From: a bacterium
GTDB lineage: Bacteria; Cyanobacteriota; Vampirovibrionia; Obscuribacterales; Obscuribacteraceae
Direction of reading: 5' to 3'
NCBI GenBank assembly: GCA_030431355.1
Contig: JAUIJG010000128.1
Coordinates: forward strand, 1-12,639
DNA: 12,639 nucleotides
Shown here: positions 5,500 to 12,639 of the stretch, piece after piece
How positions within the stretch are numbered: position 1 is the stretch's first letter
How the letters are laid out: each line of letters opens with the position of its first letter
The notes under the pieces: model-generated
Told to the model about the DNA's origin: nothing
What the model saw: the letters and a program-made list of their open reading frames with translations, nothing else
Databases searched by the model: none
Position numbers and translations under genes: made by a program

Positions 5500-7119
5500 C
5501 TAGAGCTGGACTATTTGATTCTTGCCTTGCTGTTTGGCCGCGGCAAGGGCTTGATTGGCTCGTTCCACAAGTGTATGGAAATTCTCGTCGGGATTGAGAG
5601 CGGTGACGCCTGCGCTCACGGTCATTTTGAAGAATTGTCCGCCGGCTTTGTGGGGCACTTCCGCAAATCTGGAGATCAAGCTTTTGCTCACTTCCACGGC
5701 ATTGTGAACAGGGAGACTGTCATCAAGCACGGCAATTTCGTCGCCACCGATACGGCCGATTATGTCCGTGTGTCGGTAGACTTTTTTGATGATCTGCACC
5801 AGGGAGACTATGGTCCTGTCGCCGATGGCGAAGCCATAGGTCTCGTTAATATGCTTCAAATCATCAATATCGTAAATGGTCAAAACCTGGGTGAAGCGCT
5901 GGGCCCGGGCACGGCAACTGCGCTGGGCAAAGTCCATGAAATGGCTGTGGTTGAGGACTTGCGTGAGACCGTCATTTTTGAGAAGTTTCTGAAAGATACG
6001 GTAGCGCTCCAGTTTGCCTGCTATGGTCGAGACCAGGAGCTGGGGATTGACCGGTTTGATTAGATGATCATCTCCACCGGCTCTGGCTGATTCTATGTGG
6101 GCTTCCAGTTGATTCTGGGTGGTCAGGAATAAAATCGGAATCGCCGCGAACCGCTCGTTTTGTCTTACAAATCGGGCCAGTTCGAAGCCGTTTATGTCTC
6201 CCATCATCACATCAAGAAGAATTAGATCCGGGCAAAAGGTGAGAAGGGCTTCTTCAAATAGTTTCGGGTCTTGTTGCCACAACACATGATAGCCGGCATC
6301 TTCCAGGGTGCTGACGATGTATTTGGCCTGGTCCGGGTCATCTTCCACCGAAAGAATTCTGTATCTCTCCGGCTTGCCCCGTTCAAAGAGATAACGAAGC
6401 TTTTCCACAATGACGTCTACTTCGATGGGCAGTTCAAAAAAGGCGTCGGCTCCGGATTTTATCGCACTTATCTTATCCAGGAAGCCTTGCTCTTCGCTGA
6501 GCAAGACGATGGAAACTTCTTCTCCGCCCGGCAGGGAACGGCAGCCTCGAATCAGGTCGTATCCATTGCCATCGGTCATAGGCACGCAGATTAAAAGACC
6601 GTCGGGGAATTTGGCAGTTATGGATTCTTTCGCCTGGTTCCAGCTGGAACAGCCCCGAACGCTCATACCTTGACCTTCGAGCACTTTGGTTAATGCGCTC
6701 AGTCTGTTCTGGTCGGTGCTGACAACAATTACGTCGTCCCGATCCACTGATACTGTCTGTGGTGCGGTGGCTGCGTGCAGGATATGACTTGGGGAAGGGG
6801 CGTTGGGATTCTTTTCTGCTGTCTCAAGAATATTCTTCATCTGGGCGATCATTTCGCGGAAATTTCGCCAGTAGACAATTATGTCGTCCGGTTGCTCCTG
6901 GTACATCGACATGCAGAGGCGCTCGCCGGCTTCGGCTATGGGTTGTAGATCTCCCAAGTTATAAACCGCCGATGAGCCTGCTATCTGATGAAAGTGGTCG
7001 GCCAGCTGCTTCAGGTTGTCGATATCCCAGGGGCTGCGAGCAAACTGAAGAATATGCGCTTCCATGGGGACGAGGCGTTCGCTGCATCGAGCAATATAAT
7101 TGGCCCGGTGCCCGTCCAT
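5500..7119 (-). CDS. Diguanylate cyclase with HPt, degenerate receiver and canonical receiver domains
   Basis: This 539-residue cytoplasmic protein would make c-di-GMP from two GTP under phosphorelay control. Domain order: an HPt-like helical bundle (about 1-105) with HQIAGSSA, His44 being the likely phosphosite and Ala replacing the usual Lys; a first receiver (about 129-245) lacking the acceptor Asp (Cys178 in its place) and the conserved Lys (Leu230); a second receiver (about 254-370) with the acid pair at 260-261, Asp303 in LILLDVMM and Lys355 in LIKP; and a GGDEF domain (about 380-539). The cyclase keeps the metal Asp417 (YDIDDLKHINETYG), the motif GGDEI (458-462) and an RHTD inhibitory I-site five residues before it, so it is probably active and feedback-inhibited. 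The ATG at 7117-7119 is the first start after an in-frame stop; its AAGGA is rather distant. It lies 102 bp downstream of the single receiver gene and 127 bp upstream of hemB, possibly co-transcribed with the receiver. Confidence 0.93.
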   Translation of the reverse strand: MDGHRANYIARCSERLVPMEAHILQFARSPWDIDNLKQLADHFHQIAGSSAVYNLGDLQPIAEAGERLCMSMYQEQPDDIIVYWRNFREMIAQMKNILETAEKNPNAPSPSHILHAATAPQTVSVDRDDVIVVSTDQNRLSALTKVLEGQGMSVRGCSSWNQAKESITAKFPDGLLICVPMTDGNGYDLIRGCRSLPGGEEVSIVLLSEEQGFLDKISAIKSGADAFFELPIEVDVIVEKLRYLFERGKPERYRILSVEDDPDQAKYIVSTLEDAGYHVLWQQDPKLFEEALLTFCPDLILLDVMMGDINGFELARFVRQNERFAAIPILFLTTQNQLEAHIESARAGGDDHLIKPVNPQLLVSTIAGKLERYRIFQKLLKNDGLTQVLNHSHFMDFAQRSCRARAQRFTQVLTIYDIDDLKHINETYGFAIGDRTIVSLVQIIKKVYRHTDIIGRIGGDEIAVLDDSLPVHNAVEVSKSLISRFAEVPHKAGGQFFKMTVSAGVTALNPDENFHTLVERANQALAAAKQQGKNQIVQL

Positions 7120-7221
7120 CTTGTTTGAAAATCCTTGAGTTCCCTGAGTCGTTGTCCTGTCCTCTCTAAATTTACGATTTCTTCAACCGAGTTTAGTGCG
7201 ATACATCAATTAGCTTAAAAG

Positions 7222-7584
7222 TCACGCGGATAAGAGTGCTTCCAGCTCCCGGGTCAATTCTTCCAGTTGGAATGGTTTGGGCAAATACTTACTGGCTCCG
7301 GCTTCCTTGCACTGGGAGGCTTCTTGAGAACCATGTCTGCCTGTGAGCATCAGAACCGGCAGAGAGCCACCCCCGTCCCGGTATTTTTTGCAAAGATCGA
7401 TGCCGTTCACTCCAGGCAGGTGCCAGTCCAGGACGATGATTTCAATCTCTCCGATACTGTTCAGTTTCTCCGCTGCCTCGTTGCCGTCACCGATATGTTC
7501 GATCTCATGACCTTTGTATTCGAGCCAATCTAAAAGTGTATTCGCTAGTACGAAATCGTCTTCCACTAGAAGAATTTTGGCCAC
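7222..7584 (-). CDS. Stand-alone response-regulator receiver domain (CheY-like)
   Basis: This 120-residue protein is a single receiver domain with no output domain. All catalytic residues are present: the acid pair Asp9-Asp10 (LLVEDD), phospho-acceptor Asp53 (IVLDWHLPGVNG), Thr81 (MLTGRHG) and Lys103 (LPKPF). It should accept phosphate from a histidine kinase or an HPt domain and act by protein contact or as a relay intermediate. The start is GTG at 7582-7584, supported by AGGA (plus 7593-7596) eight bases upstream. It is the first gene of the minus-strand group leading to the diguanylate cyclase, whose HPt domain is an obvious candidate partner, though the pairing is inferred from adjacency. 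No complete histidine kinase is in the window. Confidence 0.93.
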   Translation of the reverse strand: MAKILLVEDDFVLANTLLDWLEYKGHEIEHIGDGNEAAEKLNSIGEIEIIVLDWHLPGVNGIDLCKKYRDGGGSLPVLMLTGRHGSQEASQCKEAGASKYLPKPFQLEELTRELEALLSA

Positions 7585-7610
7585 CTTACTTATCCTCTCC
7601 GGCTGTTGTA

Positions 7611-7616
7611 ATTATC
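7611..7616 (-). promoter_or_regulatory. Possible -10 box for the receiver gene
   Basis: GATAAT on the minus strand predicts a start near 7605 and a leader of about 20 bases containing the GGAGAGGA ribosome-binding region. The matching -35 (TTCTAA, 17 bases upstream) is weak. Confidence 0.3.
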
Positions 7617-7662
7617 CTACCCCAATCGTGGCCTTAGAACACAATCTCCTCTGATTTTTATC

Positions 7663-7690
7663 GGGCGCCCTCTCCCTCGGGCCATTGCCC
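7663..7690. repeat. GGGC/GCCC palindromic cluster in the divergent intergenic region
   Basis: GGGCGCCC (7663-7670) is a perfect 8-bp palindrome. It is followed by GGGC-CATT-GCCC (7679-7690), so four half-sites fall within 28 bp. The cluster lies between the divergently transcribed receiver gene and the kinase gene, where a shared operator would be expected. It is also within reach of forming RNA hairpins. Confidence 0.3.
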
Positions 7691-7762
7691 TTCCAGCTTC
7701 GGAGTACTGACTGACTCTCTCCGCCATGACAATGGTGGGACAGGAATAGTATTCTTGAAGAC

Positions 7763-9778
7763 ATGGACAACGCAGATTTTACCTTGCCATGTACTTTTAA
7801 TCAGCGCTTTATTCTGGAGGAGATTCTGGGAGAAGGCGGCATGGGTAAAGTCTTTAAGGCCAGGGATGAAGTACTGGGTAAAGAGGTGGCGATTAAGCTT
7901 CTCAACACCGAGCTGATGGAGTCCAGGCTGGTTCGATTTCAGCAGGAAGCCAGAGCGATCGCCAGGCTCAACCATGTCAATATTTTGCAAGTTTTCGACT
8001 TTGCCAGGGCAGAGGACGGCTCATACTACCTGACAATGGAGCATCTCCCCGGGGCTTCTCTGGAGAGTTTGTTGGTTGAAAAAGGTTGCTTGGGTCTTGA
8101 ACAGTTCTACGTGATAGCGAGGCAGTTGCTGGAGGGTCTCGCCCACGCCCATGAGCACGGTGTCCTTCACCGGGACGTGAAACCATCAAATGTCATGTTG
8201 GTGAAGGATGAAACCTCCGATGAAGAGGGGATGGTTGTCAAATTGGTGGACTTCGGTCTTGCCAAACTTGCCAGCGAGAAGAGCGACCAGGATGGTCAGT
8301 CTCTCACTTCCACCGGAGCCGTTCTTGGCAGCCCGTTATACATGAGTCCTGAGCAGGTCCGGGGCGATGAGCTTGGACCCGGCACGGACATCTACAGTTT
8401 TGGTTGTCTTGCCTATCGCTGTCTCACTGGTGAGCCACCTTTCCTGGGCAAAGATGCATTGACTACCATGGGCATGCATCTGAATGATGAGCTCCGGGCA
8501 CCGCATGAAGTATCAATCAAGAATCCCCTGTCGGAGGAGCAGGAGAAGTTTATTTTGCGATGTCTTGCCAAGGATTCTTCTATGCGATTCCCGACAGCGG
8601 CAGCCGCTAGGCAGGCTCTTGAACTGACTTTTGGAGCTGGTGCTTCCCTGTCTTCTGCAGAGGGAATAGATGAGGATTTTGAAAGTTTCAAAGCAAAGTC
8701 GGCTCAAGAGTCTCGACAAGTCTGGATTTTGCTTGGCCTCTCCTTCTGCATCGGTCTGGCAATATTTGCCGGCTTGATGCACTTTCTTCTTCGTGAAGGT
8801 GAGGACAAAGACCCTGAGCGTTCTGTAAGACATCGGAGCATCTTTCTGTCTTTGCCGGAGGATGGTGTGTTTAAAGCCTCAGATAAACTCAGGATTGAAT
8901 CTGACGGAACAGTCAAGTATCAAAGCTCTCCTCTTTCCATCGAAAGTTTCAAAAAACTTCCCAGGGTTCCTGGTATCGTCAAGATTAGTTTGCTCAATTG
9001 CAGTGTCAGTGACCAGGGAATGAGTTATATCGCGCAGTGCAAATCGCTTAGGGAATTGAGACTGGCAGGCAATAAGGGGATCAGTCCTGGTTCTTTTGCC
9101 CGGCTTGCGGATCTCTGTGATCTTCAGAGGCTCTTCTTAAGTAACATGGATTTGAGCAACGAGCATGTTGAGGCTCTGTCTAAGATAAAGACGATTACTT
9201 ACCTCGACCTGTCTTTGAATAGTGGTATCGATGGTAATGCCTTTCCCTCTCTTGAAAAGATGAATGATCTCAGAGATTTAACCGTGGGTGGCAACAGTAT
9301 GACTATTTCTGAAATAGTCGATTTCGTAAACGATAATCCCGATATTCTAAGACTTGGTCTACATGGCCTGTCGAAGGAGAATCTGAAAGGATATCGCGAC
9401 CTTTCAAAATTAAGAGAGATCGATGAGATTGATTTGAGCGACAATGACTCCTATGTCGCCGATCAATTGTTGGATAGTGTCGTTCGCGTACCCGGGCTGA
9501 AAAGGTTGCAATTGAACCAGACCGGAATAAAATCTTCCAGGCTGCTTGTATTGAATGAGAATCCGACAATAAAACTGCTCAGTCTTAAGAAGTGCAGTTT
9601 TGTGGATTCGGATATGAAATCCCTGGCTAAACTTCGTTATCTCAAGCAAGTGATTTTGGATTACAACATGCGGTTGTCCGATGCCGGTATAGACATTCTC
9701 AAAACAGCGCCGGCTATCGAGCATATACGCAGCCCCAACTGTGATACCAAGAAAGATACTTATTTCGTATCCCGCTAA
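7763..9778 (+). CDS. Membrane Ser/Thr protein kinase with extracytoplasmic leucine-rich repeats
   Basis: This 671-residue protein joins a Hanks-type kinase (about 16-290) to a single membrane segment (about 320-343) and an LRR domain (about 403-652). Catalytic motifs are complete: glycine loop GEGGMGKV (23-30), Lys45 in VAIKLL, Glu62, HRDVKPSN with Asp138, Lys140 and Asn143, DFG with Asp164, and SPE in place of APE (195-197). It should phosphorylate Ser/Thr of cytoplasmic proteins. The C-terminal region has about ten irregular 23-24-residue repeats such as LRELRLAGNKGI and ITYLDLSLNSGID, predicted outside the membrane and so probably a ligand- or protein-binding sensor. PASTA repeats are absent. 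The ATG at 7763 leaves the usual short lead-in to the kinase. The Shine-Dalgarno is poor (GAAG very close), and a TAGTAT at 7747-7752 would give a nearly leaderless transcript. It is the only large plus-strand gene here and converges on hemD. Confidence 0.95.
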   Translation: MDNADFTLPCTFNQRFILEEILGEGGMGKVFKARDEVLGKEVAIKLLNTELMESRLVRFQQEARAIARLNHVNILQVFDFARAEDGSYYLTMEHLPGASLESLLVEKGCLGLEQFYVIARQLLEGLAHAHEHGVLHRDVKPSNVMLVKDETSDEEGMVVKLVDFGLAKLASEKSDQDGQSLTSTGAVLGSPLYMSPEQVRGDELGPGTDIYSFGCLAYRCLTGEPPFLGKDALTTMGMHLNDELRAPHEVSIKNPLSEEQEKFILRCLAKDSSMRFPTAAAARQALELTFGAGASLSSAEGIDEDFESFKAKSAQESRQVWILLGLSFCIGLAIFAGLMHFLLREGEDKDPERSVRHRSIFLSLPEDGVFKASDKLRIESDGTVKYQSSPLSIESFKKLPRVPGIVKISLLNCSVSDQGMSYIAQCKSLRELRLAGNKGISPGSFARLADLCDLQRLFLSNMDLSNEHVEALSKIKTITYLDLSLNSGIDGNAFPSLEKMNDLRDLTVGGNSMTISEIVDFVNDNPDILRLGLHGLSKENLKGYRDLSKLREIDEIDLSDNDSYVADQLLDSVVRVPGLKRLQLNQTGIKSSRLLVLNENPTIKLLSLKKCSFVDSDMKSLAKLRYLKQVILDYNMRLSDAGIDILKTAPAIEHIRSPNCDTKKDTYFVSR

Positions 9779-9791
9779 GACTATTGAAACT

Positions 9792-10658
9792 CTACAAGAT
9801 CGGGTTGTAATAACGACAGATTGCGTCGATTAAGCCGTCTATAGTATGTTCGGCGGATTCCACGTCCACTGCTTTCAACTGGCTCTTGGCGGTTTCGGTT
9901 GTAACCGGTCCTATGGTGGCGATGGCGATATCACCAATTAGGCTTCGGGCTGTTCCTTCCAGGGCCATGGAGCTGGGGTTGACTATGTATCCTTTAGAGC
10001 TGGCATAGTTGATAAGACCGCGGGTAAGAATCTTTTTGAAATTCCTGACGGTTTGGGAAGAAGCAAAGGTGATCATATCGATTGTACGCTTCTGGCACAT
10101 TTCAAAAAGTTCGGAGCTGAGTTCATCCAAATTTGACGGCAGCTCTGTTTTGTAGGCTTCCACCATGGCCACTTCGGCACCAGATGCGGTTAGCTCATCA
10201 TGGATCAACAAGCGTCCGACATTTGTTCTTGGCCAGAGAATTCTTGTACCCTGCAACTTACTGCTACCGTCCAGGTTCTGGGGAAATTCATTGACGAAAT
10301 CTTCCGCCACAAATTTGGATGGTTTGAACTCTACGGAAAGACTTTTCTCCTCTAAAACCCGGGCAGTGGCCGCGCCGATAGCTCCGATTTTGAGAAGCTT
10401 CAGATCGAGAGGGTCAATATTTAGATGCTCCATTCTTTTAAAAACGGCTCGCACAGCGTTGCCGGAAGCAAAGATAATCCAGTGGAATTGACTTAGGTTC
10501 TCTAAACTCTTGTCTAACTGATCAAAAGAATCAGGCTCCTGAAATTCGATTACCGGCAATAGAACAGGTACGGCACCGGCTGCTTCAAGCCTATCTGCCA
10601 TCTTCCGCGCCTGGGTTTTCGCTCTTGTAATCAGTACTTTCTGTCCGGCTAATATCAT
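9792..10658 (-). CDS. hemD: Uroporphyrinogen-III synthase
   Basis: This enzyme closes hydroxymethylbilane with inversion of ring D to give uroporphyrinogen III, the branch point to haem, sirohaem and corrinoids. At 288 residues it is close to the family length; the family is poorly conserved. Recognisable parts are the N-terminal GQKVLITRAKTQARKMADRL, WIIFASGNAVRAVF (about 95-108), LKIGAIGAATARVLEE, the second-domain ILWPRTNVGRLL, MITFASSQTVRNF and the C-terminal IATIGPVTTETAKSQ, which together show the two-domain fold. Position supports the call: the ATG begins four bases after the hemC stop, and its ribosome-binding site must lie inside the hemC end, which suggests translational coupling. 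Its 3' end is 13 bp from the stop of the convergent kinase gene, and no hairpin terminator was seen between them. Confidence 0.94.
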   Translation of the reverse strand: MILAGQKVLITRAKTQARKMADRLEAAGAVPVLLPVIEFQEPDSFDQLDKSLENLSQFHWIIFASGNAVRAVFKRMEHLNIDPLDLKLLKIGAIGAATARVLEEKSLSVEFKPSKFVAEDFVNEFPQNLDGSSKLQGTRILWPRTNVGRLLIHDELTASGAEVAMVEAYKTELPSNLDELSSELFEMCQKRTIDMITFASSQTVRNFKKILTRGLINYASSKGYIVNPSSMALEGTARSLIGDIAIATIGPVTTETAKSQLKAVDVESAEHTIDGLIDAICRYYNPIL

Positions 10659-10662
10659 GGCT

Positions 10663-11610
10663 TCAAGGCGGTGAAATAAGATTCGGTTCGCTCTCTTTCA
10701 ACTCTTTGAGAATATCTCGGGCTTCCGTTTTTAGCATCATTTCAGCAAGTCTGACACCCAGTTGTTCCGGGCTATCATCATCGCTGGATAGTTTCAATCT
10801 TACTACCCGGGAACCATCAAGGGATGCCACGCAGGCGGAGAGAGTCAAATTGCCGTAGTCTTCTTGATAGACCGCTCTTGCTCCGATGGGAACCGAACAG
10901 CCCCCGCCGAGCACTTTCAAAAAAGCTCTCTCAGCGGTTATCTCTTTGTTTACCATGGGCTCATCAAGTTTAGCCAGGGCTGCGATAAGGTCCTGGTCAT
11001 CGGCTCGGCACTGAATGGCAAGCGCTCCCTGTCCGGCAGCGGCGGTGCATTGCTCTTCACCCAGGTACTCGGTGATATGCTCTTCCATACCTAACCTGAT
11101 CAAGCCGGCAGCCGCAAGGATAATGGCGTCACAAAATCCATCTTCCATCTTTTTGACCCTGGTTGGCACGTTGCCTCTCATATCAATGAATTCCAGATCA
11201 TTTCTCAAGCTTTTGAGCTGGGCAAGTCTTCTTCGGCTGGAGGTGGCGATTTTGCTACCGGGCTTCAATTCTTTCAAGGTGATTTTGTTACGACTGAGCA
11301 GAACATCTCTTGGATCCATGCGATTCAAGACTGCCGCTATGCGCAAACCTTCCGGGTTCTCCGTGGGCATATCCTTCAGGGAATGAACCACGAAATCCAC
11401 GGATCTATTGAGGAGCGCCTCTTCCAGCTCCTTCACGAATACACCAGTGCCACCGATTCTTGAGATGGGCACGGAGCGGTTTTTGTCTCCGCCGGTGTTG
11501 ATTTGCACGACCTCCACCGGGGTCTTTTTGTTGTGCTGTTGAAATCGTTCTTTGACAAGCTCTGTTTGCAGAAGGGCTAATTTGCTTGCTCTTGTGCCTA
11601 CTTTGACCAT
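10663..11610 (-). CDS. hemC: Porphobilinogen deaminase (hydroxymethylbilane synthase)
   Basis: This enzyme polymerises four porphobilinogens into linear hydroxymethylbilane, the substrate of HemD. Its 315 residues are normal for the family. The N-terminal VGTRASKLALLQTELVKE, catalytic Asp80 in FVVHSLKDMP, the arginine-rich IATSSRRRLAQL and the GNVPTRVKK motif are all present. GGGCSVPIGA holds Cys238, which carries the dipyrromethane cofactor. The ATG at 11608-11610 is preceded by TAGGAAA, in which the hemA stop codon TAG forms part of the ribosome-binding site; the intergenic gap is only four bases. Nothing looks damaged, so the gene should be active. With hemA and hemD it forms one transcription unit. 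Confidence 0.97.
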   Translation of the reverse strand: MVKVGTRASKLALLQTELVKERFQQHNKKTPVEVVQINTGGDKNRSVPISRIGGTGVFVKELEEALLNRSVDFVVHSLKDMPTENPEGLRIAAVLNRMDPRDVLLSRNKITLKELKPGSKIATSSRRRLAQLKSLRNDLEFIDMRGNVPTRVKKMEDGFCDAIILAAAGLIRLGMEEHITEYLGEEQCTAAAGQGALAIQCRADDQDLIAALAKLDEPMVNKEITAERAFLKVLGGGCSVPIGARAVYQEDYGNLTLSACVASLDGSRVVRLKLSSDDDSPEQLGVRLAEMMLKTEARDILKELKESEPNLISPP

Positions 11611-11614
11611 TTTC

Positions 11615-12639
11615 CTAGTGGCAGACCGAAGGTCTGGTTATTGACTGACTGCTATTTTTGCCACGGCTTCTCTGGTTTGTTCTACTAAATTCTTCCAGGG
11701 GGTCAAGGTTGAAGAGCGTTCTAAGGGCTTCAGCTTGCTGTCGGAGAACTTCGTAGTCTTTTGTGGCTTTCAGCTGCACCGTTGGATGATGGAGAATCTG
11801 ATTAACGATAGCACGGCTAATCTCTTCCATATTGCCATTCTCTTGCTGGCTGGAAACTGCACAGGTGCCGCTAATTCCTTTGGTCATCTGTTCAATACGA
11901 ATGGCTTCAATTTTCTCTCTCAGGCCTGCAATGGTCGGTACCACAAGGCGATTGCGATGCCAATTATGGAATTCTTCCAGGGTTTCGTAGATGAGGCTCT
12001 CAGCTTCATCCACCAGGCTCTGGCGCTCTTTCAAGTTTTTGCCGACTATCTCTTTGAGGTCGTCGGCATGTTTCAAGGTGATTCCTTCCAGCTCACCCAG
12101 GGCGGGATCCACGTTTCTGGGAACGGAAATATCGATAACCAGGCAGTCTTTCTTGCTCTTGCTGTCGGCACCTTTCAACGACTGAGCTTGCCACTCTTCT
12201 TTTTCGAATAGATAGTCTTTGCAGGCCGTGGCCACTATCACCAGATCAGATTGGCTGGCTATCTCGTAGCGTTTGTCGAAGGCGAAGGAAGTATTGATGT
12301 TGCCAACCTTCTTTTCACTGCAGGAGAAGAAGTTGTTGATGGTTTCGGCGGAGCGATTGAGCCAGTTGACCTTAGCTCCTGATTTGCTGCTTGATAAATA
12401 TTTCAGGCATATCTGAGCCATCTTACCGGCACCAACTATGGTGACATTTCTACCCTTCAGGGAGCCGAGACTTTCTCTGGCCATTTCCACCGCGGCGGAG
12501 CTGATTGAAACTGAGCGCCTGCCAAGAGTTGTTTCGGAGCGGACCCTTTTGCCTGCTTGCAAAGCCAGCTTGAAGAGGTGATCGAGTATCGGTCCGGCTG
12601 TTTTAGCTGCCAGGGCGGCCTGGTGTGCCGCTTTTACCT
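11615..12639 (-). CDS. hemA: Glutamyl-tRNA reductase, C-terminal part (5' end beyond right edge)
   Basis: This enzyme reduces the glutamate on glutamyl-tRNA(Glu) to glutamate-1-semialdehyde with NADPH, the first step of the C5 pathway. The frame is open to the window edge and the visible 341 codons lack the N-terminal catalytic domain with its Cys. The first visible residues (VKAAHQAALAAKTAGPILDHLF, of which the KTAGPILDHLF part is typical) lead into GKRVRSETTLGRRSVSIS. The Rossmann NADPH motif is VTIVGAGKMAQ. The C-terminal dimerisation part has FHNWHRNRLVVPTIAGLREK and ILHHPTVQLKA. An internal TTG at 12560-12562 is not a start, because homology continues upstream of it. The gene heads the hemA-hemC-hemD unit as far as can be seen, and its promoter is outside the window. 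A partner GSA aminotransferase (hemL) is not in the window. Confidence 0.97.
   Translation of the reverse strand, partial: VKAAHQAALAAKTAGPILDHLFKLALQAGKRVRSETTLGRRSVSISSAAVEMARESLGSLKGRNVTIVGAGKMAQICLKYLSSSKSGAKVNWLNRSAETINNFFSCSEKKVGNINTSFAFDKRYEIASQSDLVIVATACKDYLFEKEEWQAQSLKGADSKSKKDCLVIDISVPRNVDPALGELEGITLKHADDLKEIVGKNLKERQSLVDEAESLIYETLEEFHNWHRNRLVVPTIAGLREKIEAIRIEQMTKGISGTCAVSSQQENGNMEEISRAIVNQILHHPTVQLKATKDYEVLRQQAEALRTLFNLDPLEEFSRTNQRSRGKNSSQSITRPSVCH

Noticed and set aside
5260..6063. 267-codon plus-strand open frame across the hemB 5' end and the cyclase gene
   Set aside because: It lies antisense to two genes with clear catalytic motifs, crosses their intergenic region and encodes no recognisable domain. 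It is a shadow of the real coding strand.
9779..9791. Shared bidirectional terminator between the kinase gene and hemD
   Set aside because: The gap is only 13 bp, with no inverted repeat or T-tract in it or just around it.
12560..12562. TTG as the start of a short hemA
   Set aside because: The frame continues to the window edge with residues typical of glutamyl-tRNA reductase, so this is an internal Leu codon.
1..12639. CRISPR array, tRNA genes, insertion sequences or prophage parts
   Set aside because: No regularly spaced repeats, cloverleaf sequences, transposase or integrase motifs, or flanking target duplications were found on reading through both strands.

Overview
The window looks like a bacterial chromosome segment of moderate GC content. 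It carries C5-pathway tetrapyrrole genes (hemA, hemC, hemD, hemB) around a group of signal-transduction genes, plus one structural RNA. No insertion sequence, phage gene, CRISPR array, tRNA or rRNA was seen. The taxon cannot be fixed from sequence alone. A Ser/Thr kinase with an LRR ectodomain, many two-component parts and a stand-alone MshEN-like protein would fit a non-photosynthetic cyanobacterial relative (Vampirovibrionia/Obscuribacterales type) or a similar lineage. This is a tentative inference. Use of the C5 route (glutamyl-tRNA reductase) and a Cys-type zinc HemB are direct observations.

Layout from the left edge. Positions 1-274 (minus) are the 5' part of an unrecognised hydrophilic gene that runs off the window, with its own promoter and Shine-Dalgarno. 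Positions 368-2776 (minus) encode a membrane sensor (periplasmic CACHE-like domain, HAMP, coiled coil, PAS) ending in a histidine-kinase core that has lost its phospho-acceptor His and most ATP-binding boxes. Positions 2933-3256 (minus) encode a small protein made of two MshEN-type motifs, a candidate c-di-GMP reader. The 3257-3765 interval has no convincing protein gene of normal size but holds the small bacterial SRP RNA (ffs, about 3407-3497, minus) and a set of ATGTTC/GAACAT half-sites. Positions 3766-4233 (minus) encode a Cys-containing protein of unknown function.

Positions 4350-5372 (minus) are hemB. Its promoter lies inside a long inverted repeat. Positions 5500-7119 (minus) encode an HPt-REC-REC-GGDEF diguanylate cyclase, and 7222-7584 (minus) a stand-alone receiver. 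Divergently, 7763-9778 (plus) encode a membrane Ser/Thr kinase with LRRs. It converges on hemD, separated by 13 bp. hemD (9792-10658), hemC (10663-11610) and hemA (11615 to the right edge, 5' incomplete) form a tight minus-strand operon hemA-hemC-hemD with 4-nt gaps.

HemA, HemB, HemC and HemD together take glutamyl-tRNA to uroporphyrinogen III, with the GSA aminotransferase (hemL) expected elsewhere. The signalling genes sit between hemACD and hemB. The diguanylate cyclase and the MshEN-like protein could be writer and reader of one c-di-GMP circuit, and the pseudokinase sensor could be an input. That wiring is inference from proximity only.
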